Shown here in pieces: positions 21,401 to 35,540 of a stretch of 64,000 nucleotides of DNA. Source of the stretch: Metellina segmentata (Eukaryota > Arthropoda > Arachnida > Araneae > Tetragnathidae); the NCBI GenBank assembly GCA_947359465.1, contig OX375876.1, positions 84,528,359-84,592,358 of the forward strand. Reading direction: 5' to 3'. Each line of letters starts with the position of its first letter. Position 1 is the first letter of the stretch. A program made the position numbers and the translations under genes. The notes below the pieces were generated by a model, which worked only from the letters and a program-made list of their open reading frames with translations, did no database searches and was not told where the DNA came from.

Positions 21401-24400
21401 TTGATAGTACGTTGATTGAAAAATCATCATCAATTATTTTTCATAAAAGAATGTTAGCATCATTTAAGTGTACGGGAAAAAAAATTTATAATATCCGTTT
21501 TAACTTCTTCATCGCTTCTAAAATTTACTTCGGACGCAAATATACATACATGATGTATCCATCCATATAATCCATTTCATATTCGTCATACTTCTGTTGA
21601 AATTTTTTTCTTCTAATGTTACTACTACAGATGTTGATTTTGAGTTTTCGAGTGACTACGAATTCCTTTTCAGTAAAATTCCGTGTATTCATTTTCAGTA
21701 AAAAAAAAAAAACCGAATTTTTGGTGGATAGTCTTGCACTTAGTTATCCTATTAATATGTTTTTACGTGTGCTATTCTTGCACCTAGTATGCAATATTTT
21801 CGAATTTCCTCATCAATATGAGAGGATGGTAAGTTAAATTGTAACGACATTCGTGACTAATTTAGTTTGAAGCTCATGGAATTTATCTTGAAAATTCCAT
21901 TAAGTGGCGTGTGGAATAACGGAGCTTGTGATAGAAATAAATGTCATCAGTGTAGACAAATTAAACTCAACCGATAACAATTTTTTAATAAACAGAAGGT
22001 TGATTTTACAGCACTTTTACTAAAAGGAAAGCACTGCATTCAACGAGTGATTCACATGTATCTAAGTTGGGTAAGAACAGCTTCAATAAGTAGAGTAAGC
22101 AACTTCAATCTTCTGTCACTTAAAACAAAAAATTTCACTATTTCAAAATCACTAACTGTGATAGTACTCCAATATCAACAAAGTCTTGTTTAAAATTTCC
22201 ATTTTTTCAACAAACATACAGTTTTAAATTGAACCCTTATGGTACTTTTTGTATACAGAAATTAGGTTTCTAAATGGAAAACACGTTCTTATTTAGAATG
22301 ATAGGTGTTATTACTTGACTATAGAGTACAGCTCTCAATAACACCCATGAAACACGAAAAACAAATGAAATTCAATTGATTTTAATTGTATTTCAATGAA
22401 AAGCTATATCAAAATTTTGAAATATACGTATTTGAACTACAACGTTTGACTACCCGTTTTAATTTAACGTAACCTATCTTATTTAAAAAAAATTCTTAAA
22501 ATTTACTTGTCATTTTAAAATAAGAAATTACACGCTTTAAAAATATTTTGATGTTTATAGTTTATTTATTTTATGATACACCAATCTATACACTGTTACG
22601 TATTAAACCAGAGATTTAAAGAAAGTTGGTCGAAGTATTCATATACCACCAAGGATGTGATGTGTTTTGTAGGAAATAAATAAATCCTTAAAATCTAACT
22701 CCTGAATAATATTTCTGCAATATGTAATTTACCGGAACATATAAATGCAAACAGAAACAATATTAAATCCTTGAAAAAAATGCAGAATTCTGAAAAAAAA
22801 ATCTGTTTTAACGTGTGAAATTTCGATTTCATGAATATATTTTGCTATAGAACAATTCGGACAAAAGACTTTTGAACGATATTGATAAAGACAATAATGA
22901 TTTATAAGCAAAAAGAACACATATTCATAATACTCGGGAATCCCAAATATGACCACAACATCTCGCTGTCAACTCTTTATCTTTAAAATTGACAATTCAC
23001 TTTGATAAATAAAGAGGAATCCACATTTCTCAGTGTTCTTAAAGAAGATTGATAAAATACTCCGATTTTCAATTCTTTGATACTATTAAAAAAAAAAATA
23101 ATAATAATAATCTAACGGTCAAATATATATTGGTGGAAAGATAGTAGTTTCCGAAGGGTGAACAAATTATTGAATTACCTCCCACAAAACTCTTTTATCA
23201 ATCACCTTCAAAAGGCTCTCATCTGTTGCACTTGTTACGAAGATAAACTCCACAAATCAGACGATATATTTGCCCTCTGTGTCTGCAAACAGAGATTTTG
23301 ATTTACAGAGAGTCTTTTGGGCACAGATATTATTTATCGCTGTGAGAAGAAATACGATCTTTCTCTTGAAATCGTTTGCTACCAAAAATTCGATCTTTCT
23401 TTCGAAGAAAATGAAAAAGAGGTAGACCACAAAGATATTAAGATCATTAAATGAAAAAGTTTCAATCGCTTCTTAGTTGCAATCTATTTTATAAAAAAGA
23501 AAATATATAATGGTCGGTATTTGTATTTAATAGTATTTTATTGGATGATAACGACAAAAAAGCATCTGGACGCCTATTCTACACACCGACTGTACTACGA
23601 GTTGATAATACATTATCTATTCTATTTCAAAACCAACATTCTCTCTAAAGACAAGTTTTTTCATAAGATTTTGAAATGATAAGGATAGAATTGTCATTCT
23701 GCCAAAGGATCAGAGTGAGAATGATTGCTGACACTGCTTAATTTGGCCTGGTTCGTTGTCGTTAAAACTTCCCCCAATTCTTTGATAAAGTTGAAACCCT
23801 GACTGCATATTCGAGATCAAAAATACAATTTTGAGAGTTCTTAACACATCTTTTAAAGCTATTTTGCACGAATCATCATTTATAGGGTCACACGTTTATA
23901 TATTTTTTTTAACGTTTTTTCTGAGCTTCGTGGTAACTCCAATTGTCAGATCATAAAGAAAATGTTATTTCTCTAATAACTGTCAAGTTTGCAGATGTGT
24001 CAAAATTACTCGCAATTCTCGGAAGAGCAGTTCTATAATTAAATAACAGTCTAAGAAAGAGTGGGGAATAAGCATATTGGCCTTATTACAGTTGTGTGTA
24101 ACAGTAATTACCCATGTACCGATGAGATAAACTTCGTAGTTCATGAAGTATGAATGTCCCATGGGGATCCATGGACACGGTTATCCAGCTATTTAGTTCA
24201 GAAAAAACCAATCAATTCTGATCTGTGAAGAAAACAAAAAGTTGTCAATTTTTAACTGTTCTCCTGTAGTACAATGTTGTCTAAAAGAAAATATCCATCC
24301 ATAAAATAGGAAGTAGAAATTAGTTTGGGCGTGAGCTTATTAGTATTTTTAAAAAACTGTATTGTTTTTTTTAAGTTTGGAAGCATTATTAAATTTTGGT

Positions 24401-26184
24401 CATTTTAATTCCCACAACGATTTTTACATTGATCCTTATTCGGCAAATTAATTTCGAAACATATCGGAAGCGAATGTTGTACATTTTAAAATGTATAGGT
24501 ATGGAGCTTTATTATGTGTTCGACTTTGTAATATATAGTTAGTGTTTGTTTTCCTGCATAAGATATAGTTAATCATTAAAATATTGTAGATTTCTATGAG
24601 CATTCAAAAAAATACGTCATAATTACTAGGGCGTACAGAAATAGAAAATTAAAATAATAAATTTTTCAAAGTTTGCAAAATAGTTAATATTTAGTTAGTA
24701 ATTTTTGTTAAGTTTTGGTAAATCATATGTTTTGTTTATATGGAGATTCAATTACAATTAGGAAGTCTGATTATTTTAAAATTTTTACATTCGTATGTTG
24801 AGGGAAATTTTGCATTTTAGACTTGAATTTCTTTTACTTAAAAACCTAATGCTTGTATTTAAGATTTAGAATTCTAAAGGATGGAACAAAGATCTCTATT
24901 CAACTAATAAATATTATTCATGGGATAGTTCTAAAAATGTGATTTTTTATTTAAAACCTACTTACTGAGGACTGATTGATCAAATTTCAATACTATCTTG
25001 AGATTTGATCAAATTAGATATTCTAGGTCTTCACTTGCTAGAGAGAATCGTCTAGGGTTCTAGCTATATGAAAAATATCAGGGAGATAGCAACCTTGGAA
25101 AAATATACTGGCGAAGACTTAGAAAACAAGGTCTCCAATGTTATTTAAAATACCAACAATTCATCCCAAGAAATAAATAAATGTGTTAATAAAAGTCATG
25201 TTTGATCTGAAGAAAATATATTTTTGATCTACTCGTTTTGGAATTACTTTCCTTTTTATCTCACAATTAAAAGAACTTAAGTATGAGGTGGAAATATGTT
25301 TTCTTTTCAAACAATATTTCTTTAACTTCTCTACTGGAAAAGTAAAATTGGCGATTGCTCTGGGGCAAAAAAAACAGCGTATAAAAAATTAAATTATTTA
25401 CCTTTGTAGTTTCAGAAATCATTATTTTTGTTGCCGTAAAATCAAATGGGATAAAGCATCCTTATTGAAAATGTCAAAGTAAAAGAAGCGGAATTTATTT
25501 ATCCAATTCAAAACATCTAATACAACAGGAAAAATTCTTTTTACAGCTTTTTGAAGTCATCTACATAATCCTCCCAATTTTACCTATATGTAAATTCACA
25601 CAAACATTAATCATTTGGGCAGAGTACTGTTGACAGGCGTTAAAAACAAAGCTTAAAAATAACAAAACTGATTTAAAATCTTCAGAGCTTCTTACCAAAC
25701 TTACAGTTTTAGAAGAACGTAACAAAATCTTACGTCTGAATTGTTTTCATGTGAGATTCTTGGAAAAAATCGCGAGGTTTCATTGGTCTCGTACTCTAAT
25801 GGCAACACTGAACGCGATTCTTTCACAAAGTCTATAAAATATACTTTGTGTAATACTTTTTATTCTATCAACTATCTTTTAATTATACATAATTATTCAA
25901 AAGACATATATTAGTAAGTGGTAATAACTATTTTAATAGTTAATAATTTAGTGAAGATAGTTAAAGATTCTGGAAAATTGAAACATTGTATGGTGGAAAA
26001 ATAAAATAACATAAAACTTTCATACGGTATTATTATTTTTTAATTATGAAATATATTTGATTCAACGAAAAGTAAGCATTTAAAGAGAAGCCTTCAAATC
26101 AATCCTGTTTTGACGTGTCTGTTTTGACGTGAATACATATTTAAATTCAATACTGTATAAGGGTCGTTACAAAAACTCTAGCTA
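21401..26184. other. AT desert with an A-rich/AAT simple repeat at 23089-23111
   Basis: About 4.8 kb of AT-rich sequence. The only structure seen is an A run followed by (AAT)n at 23089-23111. Open frames here are short and broken. Confidence 0.55.
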
Positions 26185-26340
26185 CCAAAAAATGGCAATA
26201 TTTTTCGATCTTTTGTCCCATCTATGCATATAAAGCAGAGTTGGCATCTGTTTTGGGTTCCTGTCTGTTCTCTATACAAATCTACATCGTTTTACCAATA
26301 CACGCCAAATTTAGTACAATTATACTTTAGAGTCCTGCGG
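26185..26340 (+). repeat. Possible dispersed-repeat fragment
   Basis: The run TTGGGTTCCTGTCTGTTC, then TACAAATCTACATCG, then CACGCCAAATTTAGTAC is reminiscent of invertebrate repeats containing a CTGTCTGT...CGCCAAATTT order. No second copy is present in this window, so this is a recollection of style, not proof. Confidence 0.25.
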
Positions 26341-26465
26341 GTAACTTAAACTATATATTAACCTCCATTTTATTTGTACTAGGTGTGCATAGGGGGCTAA
26401 AAGCAATTCGAAATCCCATAAGAGTAACACTGAGTATAAAACTATTGTGGAATGCAACGAAGTTT

Positions 26466-26550
26466 GTTTTACCAGCATTGATGGAAAACAACTTTTCCAA
26501 TAAAATTGTTTTACCAGTATTGCTCGAAAAACAATTTTGTCCAAAACAAA
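26466..26550. repeat. Two degenerate 42-bp tandem units
   Basis: GTTTTACCAGCATTG at 26466 is echoed by GTTTTACCAGTATTG at 26508, each followed by an AAAACAA-TTTT block. The overlapping minus-strand frames (26320-26716) owe part of their length to this repeat. Confidence 0.6.
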
Positions 26551-27224
26551 TTAAATTATAATACTTATGTTTGAACTGATTGTTTATTTCTTCCCAGCAC
26601 ATAAATAATTTATAAATATTTGATTGAGAAAAAATGAAACTTAAAATATATAATTTTACAAATCTTACCTTTTGTAATGGAACACGAAAAGCCCTAACGA
26701 AAAACTCATTCATCATAAAAGCGTAATTTTGCTATTTGATAACTGACAACGACAGAATTAATGTTTGATTTTATAAATTTAGACAAAATACTTAAGAGCA
26801 ATCGTAAACTCTCATATTAATTGGTAGCTGCACATAGAACGCATACAAGACACATTTTGAAACACCTCCGCGATCATATATTCACTTCTCGGAGCTCAAC
26901 CTTATCACTAGAGAACAAAAGAAACTAATATACGTACTGATACTTCGTTCGGCCGATCGTAACATATGCTTACCAAATTCGCGGGTTACTCGTGGGACCA
27001 AAATTGAAAAATTTTAACACATTTAAAGAGTTTTTTCCTCTACTAAATTTCTAAACCAAGATGGTTTTGTCGTAATAGCGATATAAGGAAAGCCCTCGAA
27101 ATTCCCTCAATTAAAATCTTCATACGCAAAATATCTAACAAATTTTTCTTTGAAATTGATAGAAATACCAACCTTGCAATAAAGGAAATTGAAATTCATG
27201 ATCCAACGTTCCCCCAAAATAAAA

Positions 27225-27300
27225 CAACGATGAGGGACAGGTAGCGCTTGCGCATAATACTAAAAATGGCGACACCAATGGCGTTTTGGCTGTGTACATT
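27225..27300 (+). promoter_or_regulatory. NRF1/YY1-like motif cluster
   Basis: GCGCTTGCGCA at 27244-27254 fits the NRF1 palindrome (GCGCNTGCGC). AAAATGGCGAC, about 10 bases later, fits a YY1-type AANATGGCG motif, and a second ATGGCG follows. Such pairs mark TATA-less promoters of housekeeping genes in animals. The ATG frame starting at the YY1-like motif is only 17 codons. No gene was recognised on either side, so this is a weak promoter candidate. Confidence 0.25.
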
Positions 27301-29884
27301 TTGTATTACGAAGAGATAGGACGTTTAAAATGATGTCTGTATAGATAGATACAATATTGTTTATCAATAATAGCCAATAAATAAAACTTGTAGTTATAAG
27401 CCGTTAAGTGTGCTCAGCTTAAAAACTTTTCAAAATGTGAACAGAAAAGCAAGAACCATATTATTGGAAAGAAAACGCCAAACGGAATCAGAAAATAAAA
27501 ATAATTGACTAATGCCAAACATGCAGATTGCATTGTAAAAGAGCGTAAGAAAGTCGAGTGCATTACCGCCGTTGAGAGTACTTCAAGTGCTTTGCCGCCT
27601 GAACCGATGGATACTGACAACTTGGAATAGGATAACTTCGAAAGATTCTATCAGGAAATTGTACCCCACAGGATTCCAGATACACGTGCATTCATTATGC
27701 TTACCAGTGATATCAATGTTGATGTTATTTGAAACAAATCTATATTCAACAATCACGTTGACTATATTCAACGTGAGTTCAACTTGAAGTACATTCTACA
27801 CCGCCCACGCTTTGGGCAACACTTCTATATAGATTTAACCATGATTAGAAGAAACTATATAAATGTTATGCCATGCATATCTTACTTATCCTATCTACTC
27901 ATCTACCTTGAACAAATAAAATTATACTTCGCTTAAAATTACCAAGACTTAATTAATTTACCTTTATATCTTCACCTTCCTTTAATAAAATAAAGACGGA
28001 TTCAAGCCTTAAACAATTTCGATTATGATTCTGTATACAACTATACAATAAAAATATTTACTAAGACTTGTTTTTATAAAATATTTAAGCATCCTACGTT
28101 TCATTTCTGAAACCTTAATAATTCTTCATTCTACATGCCTCTTTCATTTGAAATAAATATGCGAGTACATAGCAGGGTGTAAATTTTTACATATCAAATT
28201 AGAGATCATAAATTTCAATTCCTAAAACATTTTTCGAAGTGACGGTAGTTTTCAGGTTATTTTATGGGTGTTGCTTCCTTTTTACGTTTCAATTCACTTG
28301 TAAAGTGAAACAAATGATTTGTTCGATACAGCTGCATTAAAGTAATGATGGAAAGAAACAATGTTTGTGTTCTGAACTCTTTTTTTTTTCTTCTGCTCAC
28401 TAGCGTTTTCAATGTTTGATAAAATTTGAAAAACTTTATCTTGTGTCACATTGGCTTAGATCTCAAAAATTGAATAAAAGTACTATTAATTAAGAAACCA
28501 CATAAATCAAACATTTAGATTCTTAGCTTATGCTAGAAAATAATACAATCGACCTTACTTGGCTTGAGTTAGATAATATAAATTGAAAGGGAAAAATGTC
28601 CGGAATATATAATCTCTTTTGTATTTCACCATCGGCGCTCTAGATAATTTTTCATTACCTGAGAAGCATTTTCAAGGGTTGCACCTCGAAAGGAGGTAGA
28701 TATACGTTGTATCCTGCATTTAGATCCTCCTTCAGAGGGTAGAAAAAGGGAAATTTTCTCGATTAATTTTTGTACACTACAGATTTTCTGAATTGTTGAC
28801 CAACAACATCTCATTTGCAATGCTCTGAGTAAAACCGTGATGAGTGCCCATTATTGAGATGCAAGATGTCTTATGAGTCCTAATGGGTAGTGCCACCCTT
28901 TAAATTTCATTCTTCTTGTCTTGTTTATGTATTATTGTTCTCAAATTCCTGTAACCCTTTGCCATCGGAAATAAAAAAGAATGTAGTACTAAGATAAGAA
29001 TGTTTATAAACATAAAGTGACATGAACAGAGTAAATATAGTGTTAGGAGAGAGAGAGAAGAGTTCTTCACTGTACCGTAATCGAGGCTATCAGAGCAATA
29101 GTGGCATAACCCACAAAATCCCTAAAATTATATTGTTACCTTTTATTACGAAGTTTTACTTTTTTTGAAATGCTCAGGCTCAGTCTTCAAAGGTTACAAA
29201 ATAACTTATTATTGTTCCCTGATAAATAAATTTTCAGAATCTCAAATCATATTGTGGATAAATAAAAATATATAAAAAATTGGAGCAAGAAAATCGCTTT
29301 TTTTTCATTGAGTATGTTGGTGTGTTAGGCCACTCTTGCTTTGATAGCCTCAATTATCCAATGCAAGCCTATCCTTTTAAATACCATTTTCAAACACTAA
29401 ATAAAATTTTATCTTTATGAAATATTGGAATAGGTAATTCCTAGTTACTATGTAACTATTTGTGTAAATATAACACTGAGAAAGCGAATATTCAGTTATA
29501 CAATTATTAGAAAATTTCCTTTTATGAGGAATTTTGAATCATTTCGTTAGAATTTGTATCCATCTGGGATATTTTACGAATTCAATCGACTTCCGTTCTT
29601 GTGTAGCAATAATTATGAAATATTACAAAACCAAAAAGTTATTGATAAGTGATACGGCTTAAGGATGTGTCGTGTTACTCAGTGTTTCATGCAACAGAAA
29701 AGGCAAAAATTATGTAAAACCCAAGAGATTGACATAAACAATTAGTAGTGAAAATTTCCATCTTATGACAACTTGAAGTGATTGGAAACCTAGTTTAGCA
29801 TTATCTATATAAAAAATAAGTGAGATTTGTGTTATTAATTGACCCTCCATCTTCACGTTGTTCAGGGCAAATTATGAAGCTGAA
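27301..29884. other. AT-rich DNA, nothing recognised
   Basis: No repeat copy, gene or RNA signature was identified. A GAGAGAGAGA run at about 29048 is the only simple repeat noted. Confidence 0.5.
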
Positions 29885-30085
29885 TCTCTAAGGATCAGTG
29901 GGTTTTCCACTGCTCTAGCAACCTACGAGTAGGCGAAGCAAGTTTGATTCCTCACTGGGAGGGAGAATTTCTCTCTTCAGTGTCAATAAAACTTTCCTTG
30001 TGTATGTGTCTATTTACTTCATTCTTTTTGGCGCTATTTGGCTAAATATGACCTTGCGCCATAAAACCCAAACCAACCAATTAAG
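29885..30085 (+). repeat. SINE-like repeat, family A
   Basis: The order of blocks is CTCTAGCAACCTACGAGT, then AGTTTGATTCC (B box), TTTCTCTCTTCAGTGTC, AATAAAACTTTCCTTGTG, and the end GCGCCATAAAACCCAAACC. The same blocks recur at 9520, 52615 (minus), 54350 and 58375. It is tRNA-derived by its B box; the A box is poorly preserved. Confidence 0.8.
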
Positions 30086-33000
30086 ATGTGGTTTATGATA
30101 TCTAGCATTTCGTAATATTTCACTAACACTAAACGAGGAATTCTGTTATGCAGAAGTATCGTTCATTGAATCATTATAAATATCAAATGGTCATGTACTG
30201 AAATTACCTGGACTGGGAAACTCGAGGTTTCCAGATCACATGCGGTCCACCAAGTTACAAAAAGAGACATTAAAAATAGAGGAATAAAATAAAATAAAAA
30301 GAAGAACAATAAGAATCAGCGTACCAAATTACGCACTATGGCCGATTTTAAAACATACAATACCTGAAATACGTAAATTAAAATAAGGCAATTTTTAATA
30401 TTTTTTTGATTCATTTTCGATTTTACCTTAGAACCGTCAAGGAAGGTATAATGCTGAGGTATTTAACTACGAATAATAGTAAGTAAGAGGGAGATAGAGA
30501 TAGAACGAGAGTACATACTATTTATTCTACTTTTATACTCATTTCAGCCAATTAGTCAAAAATTTAAACTTTTTTGTAGATATAAATTGACCTAATGCGA
30601 AATTATTATATCTAAGGTAATAATTTTGATTCTTTTACTTAAAAGATATTTAAATATTTTCTAATGGCTTCCACTCGAAAGTACAGATTCAAAATTCTTT
30701 TGTTACAAAATGCGATAGAAAATTAGTTAAACCGAACAAAATATTTTGTTTCTTATTTTATTTAAACTAAGTTCAGAAAGAAAAAAAATTATCACATTTT
30801 TAAAAGTAATCTTTCCTTGGATAAATTTTCATCGCACATTAAAGGTGTCTTACACTGCAACCCTTTTCTATGCATGTAAATTTAATTATATTTGCTCAGG
30901 CAGCAATGCGGTAAAAGTTAATCTCCGAGTACATTTGCATCTGTCCAGCAGCAATCATTTCTTAGAAAGGAATAGATACGAAAATGAATGTTATCTTTGA
31001 TGTAATTCCTTTTCCATTGATTTTTGCTTCAGTTAACCTTTTGAATCCGAGTTTCGAATGAATAAGAGACGTGCACAATTGTTTCAGGATTAGCATTATT
31101 TTAATGTTTTCTATTTAAACAAAAGAGAAGAATTTTTTTTTCGTTGTTTATAGAAAGGTGTGAGTATATTTTATTGATGATATAAAGTGAAAAAAAGAAA
31201 AGGAATTACAAATATAGTTAAAGATAGTTAACGTTATTGTGTAACAACTTCTTTTTTTATGAGAGACTTTTTGCCAAATTAAATGTAGGTGGCGATAGTG
31301 TTTTTGCGGTGAAACGTACGTATTTCGGATGTGACGTCAGTTAGCTGGTTTCTGTATACGATTGGGTCTAAATAATCGTTCCTGAATTCGGAGGGACTAA
31401 ATACTCATTTTCAAGATGATGAAAAATACATAATAATGTTGTAATATGTTTTAAAGATAGATAAAATGATCAAAATGCTTATAATTATTTAATTAAAAAC
31501 GAATAATTAATCTTTAAACAGCTGTATATAGTAGAATTTTTTTTTGTTCTAAGTCTACGATATTATATTTAATTAGTCAACGCCAGTTAGATGAAATACT
31601 AGACGTCATCAAAAAGGCGATAAACTACACTTAAATTAATAAAGTGTCGCGTCTGGTTTGTTTATTTGTACTAAAAGTCCTCCTGATACCGAAGTGAATT
31701 TAGTTTACTTTATTTCAAAGCATTCGGCTTCACAGGTTTTTTTTTATTATGAACTGATTTTGTGTCAAGTTGGATTGAAATTGATAAATAAATGAAAAAG
31801 TATTGAAACTTAATATTTTTTAATGTGGCGTTTATTTATAATGGTCGAAAAATCATTTAAACTGCACAAGTTTACTTTTTTGTAGATATACATATAAAAA
31901 AGAATAAAAACTTGCATGCCTAAGAAAAATAAATAAAAAAAAAAACAGAGAAAATAGTTTAAAAACCAGGGCAATAATTTTAATATCGCTTAGAAAGTAA
32001 ATATTTGGTATTAAGGAAATATACCCTAGAATTATTTGCATATTTTTTATCCTTACCTAAAATATATGATTTTAAAAAGTAACTGGAATTTTCTCATATT
32101 TACTTATCAAACGCTTCTAATAAACAGAGCGGACAAACATCCATTTTAAAAGGGTATTAGAGAAATGAAGTGTATTTTAATGTCTCAAGAATCGCATCTC
32201 CTGAAGGCAAAAGACATCTTTTCTCTTAATATAAAGCCCATCTCTTGACAAGTTGTTCTTTAGGGACCATTTTCACTCACGATTGGTAATTCATTTGAAT
32301 TCCGTTCGGAATGACTTTGAATATCTGGATAATTCCAGTAACCTTTCAGACTTGTCTTTTGGGGTTCTTCGGTATTTAGACATTCATTTAAGACTTTCTC
32401 GTTGCTGCCTTTCCCTTACTGCGATTTATTGATAGAAATCGTGAAATGAATGACATCTTCGGTTCTAGAATATTTCATTAAAATTATCTCTGAGTTTCCA
32501 CTCAATCTTAATTATTGACTTTCTGGAAAAGTTTGACAACCATTTTGTTAATCGCATTCAATGGGCATGGTCAATTTAAACTTTGGTGGATTCCTTTACT
32601 AAGTTGGCAGTGCTTCATTTCGCCTTGAAATTTAATTCAGAGCCCCTGAAATGAGTAAACTTGGCACTTTCAAACTAGGTGAATTGGAAAGTTGCAAGAA
32701 TATTTTATCAAAGGACTTGTAATGAGATTTATTTTATGTGAGTAGTTTTCTAAATATGGCGGTAGAATTAGCTATATTTGTATCTTACAAAATTAATTTA
32801 AAAATTATATGCTATTACATACATACTTTGTTTTGGGGTTTATGGTATGGAATTTTATACAAGGATATAAAAAGTTAATGGTTATTCAAATAGAAATTTT
32901 TAGTTTTTTAAATGAATTAATTAACTTTAGATGTACTTTTGGGATCTTAGATAGAAGCCTATGTATTTTCGGAGAATTCTGAATCTGCGTTTTATACGAT

Positions 33001-33724
33001 TACTAGTTTACAAACATACATTTAAAATATATTCTAGTATATTTTATAATATATTTTATAGCTGTGATAGTTGACACAAAACCCATGTTCTAAAAAAATA
33101 TCAAACTTCGGCCTTCTCGGCTAATAGTTACCTATTTTTACCTAGACTCCTGTTACCTATTTTTAACGAAGGATATTTTTCAAGTTCATACCATCAGTCA
33201 AAATAATAAATTATTTGTTTTTCAATAGGTAGGTACGTATTCTAATTAACAATGCACAACGGGCTGTTGAAGATGATCCAGCATTAAGCCCCAAGGGAAA
33301 TATCCGATTATTTTTCGATAGAGTGTCGAGAGTGTAGTAGAAGGTAAAACAAAGTATCTCTATGAATTACGTTACCCTAAACTAAACATAGAAATCAAAG
33401 TAAATTTTATTGAATTAATTCAATTTTCATTTTAATTTTTTTAAATGATCCCAAAGCTTTATAAAAGTTAACTTAGTCATGTTATGACAGAAAACCACAA
33501 AACAGTTAAATAGACAAAAAATACATCAACCTAAATTTATTTAATGAAAATGTAATTAGATTATTATACATAATTTTCATATTTTGGTGACATACTTTTC
33601 CATGCATTTTAAAAGGATCTTTTGTTTGATAATCTGCGGAGATCTAACAATTTTTATATTACTTCTCCGGTTATTCATAGTTCCCCACCAATTATTAAAC
33701 GAGTTGAATAATATTGAATTCTGA
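30086..33724. other. AT desert
   Basis: More than 3.6 kb of AT-rich sequence with only short broken frames. A GCGGTGAAACGTACG stretch near 31308 is locally GC-richer without an identifiable feature. Confidence 0.55.
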
Positions 33725-33753
33725 TCACACAAACACACGCGCGCGCACACACA
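33725..33753. repeat. Mixed (CA)/(CG) microsatellite
   Basis: ACACAAACACACGCGCGCG followed by CACACACA is an alternating purine-pyrimidine tract, able in principle to form Z-DNA. It abuts the 3' side of the minus-strand SINE-like repeat at 33760, as microsatellites often do next to SINE tails. Confidence 0.85.
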
Positions 33754-33759
33754 AGTAAT

Positions 33760-34060
33760 TTGGCTTCAGCGCCAGCTTGTGGATCGTTTAATCCTTCAAG
33801 CATTAATTGGCGGAAACGTGGCAGTCTGCGTTATTTCGAGGCACCATGAGAGGTGCTGCCACATCGCACCCATCTTAAGGTGCGTGTATTTGAGGGAGAT
33901 ATGTCTTTCTTGGGACTTGTGGAAGCTGGCCCGCATTTAGGCGTCCTCTTAAAATCAGGAAACTTCAAGCATTCAGACTTCTGCGCATGCAAGATTCGAA
34001 CTCGTAACCAAGCGTTTCAGATCTGGTAAGATCGATGGTTTTAGACGTTGGGCCTGTGAT
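33760..34060 (-). repeat. tRNA-derived SINE-like repeat, family D (minus strand)
   Basis: On the minus strand GGTTACGAGTTCGAATC (about 34007-33991) reads as a polymerase III B box, preceded by TCTTACCAGATCTG. The body contains GGGCCAGCTTCCACAAG and GGTGCGATGTGGCAGC and is clearly GC-richer than the flanks. It ends next to the CA/CG microsatellite. No second copy is present in this window; it is assigned by layout alone. Confidence 0.5.
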
Positions 34061-34970
34061 GAGGTAGTTCTGTTGTAGCTATTAATTCCTTTGTTCAAGG
34101 GGAAACTCTCGTTCATCCAGGAGTTGTCAAACAGATACAGTGATGCAATCCAAACTATGGGCAGGAGTTAATGAGGTTGTAGAACATGGACAAGTTAGAA
34201 AGTTCTTAATTCCTTTGACAAAAGTTATATCTCCTGTGCGCCCTCTTCGAAGTATTGCCAGAGCAGTCTCGTGCAGTCTTGAGTTCAATCTAAATAGTAG
34301 AATGCATAGTTATCCTATAAAACTGTTCTATACTTTAAAAAATAAAATATATTCTTCATTCATATCTATGAAATATATTTGCAATCATTTACCAGAAATT
34401 AGCATTGAATTTAAAATAGAGTTTTGAGATATTTTCATTTATCTCTATTCCAAACGTTCTGCTGAAATCCAATTCTAAATTGAATCAATAGAAGGCATGG
34501 CGTTCACACATTTCAACATTTATCTCTTTTAGGGTAGATTGATCTTCTATCTCGTGAACCGTGCTTACGGATTTATCAGGATCAGTTTCAAGCGTGCATT
34601 GATTCTCAAACGTGCATAACTTGGCTTTAGAGTTTACTACCAGAAGGATAAAGGGGGGGGGGGCGCATCTTATTCAAATGAGCAGGCATCAGGGACATTC
34701 ATTTGATTTTAATCTAAGGCTAAATCGCTTTGTAAAGCAGAGCGAGATTTATTCAGTAAGTCCACCAGGAATGGGACGATAAATGGGTTGATGAGAGCAT
34801 TATAAAATTATCGAGACCTTTACTTTAGATTTACGTTAGATAATGTATTTTACGTATTGTATTTTTTTCATTTAAATGAAATCGAACATCACCTATTCAA
34901 GACTCTTTTTTAAAACATCTATTTTGTTTTCTGGTCTTAAATTATTGTTTATCTTTCTATTTATTGTTTT
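34061..34970. other. No recognised gene; G11 homopolymer at 34653
   Basis: A 95-codon frame at 34140-34427 has no known domain and lies in unremarkable sequence. A run of eleven G at 34653-34663 stands out in an AT-rich setting. Confidence 0.45.
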
Positions 34971-35540
34971 AAATAAGAGTTTCAATATCTCTTTATAAAG
35001 AGTAGGTAAAATAATGTAGAATGTTTCGGAATACAATATAAGTTTCCTCGCGTTGGCGTGGTGTGGAAATTTGGAGCGTGCTCTCTGATCTTTCTCTTCG
35101 TTATTGATTCCTTAAATAAGAGTTTCAATATTTCTATATAAAGAGTAGGTAAAATAATGTAGAATGTTTCGGATTACAATATAAGTTTCCTCGCGTTGGC
35201 GTGGTGTGGAAGTTTGGAGCGTGTTCTCTGATCTTTCTCTTCGTTATTGATTCCTTAAATAAGAGTTTCAATATTTCTATATAAAGAGTAGGTAAAATAA
35301 TGTAGAATGTTTCGGAATACAATATAAGTTTCCTCGCGTTGGCGTGGTGTGGAAATTTGGAGCGTGCTCTCTGATCTTTCTCTTCGTTATTGATTCCTTA
35401 AATAAGAGTTTCAATATTTCTATATAAAGAGTAGGTAAAATAATGTAGAATGTTTCGGATTACAATATAAGTTTCCTCGCGTTGGCGTGGTGTGGAAGTT
35501 TGGAGCGTGTTCTCTGATCTTTCTCTTCGTTATTGATTCC
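34971..35540. repeat. 143-bp minisatellite, four units with alternating subtypes
   Basis: AAATAAGAGTTTCAATAT starts units at 34971, 35114, 35257 and 35400, exactly 143 bp apart. Units 1 and 3 share TTCGGAATAC, GGAAATTTGG and GTGCTCTC. Units 2 and 4 share TTCGGATTAC, GGAAGTTTGG and GTGTTCTC. The present array therefore probably arose by duplication of a 286-bp dimer. Part of each unit (GTGGTGTGGAAATTTGGAG) resembles the body of SINE family T. The minus-strand frame at 35134-35322 is a by-product. Confidence 0.92.

Noticed and set aside
28626..28820. Minus-strand 64-codon frame that slightly resembles a mariner transposase C-terminus
   Set aside because: No catalytic motif, inverted repeat or TA target duplication supports it.
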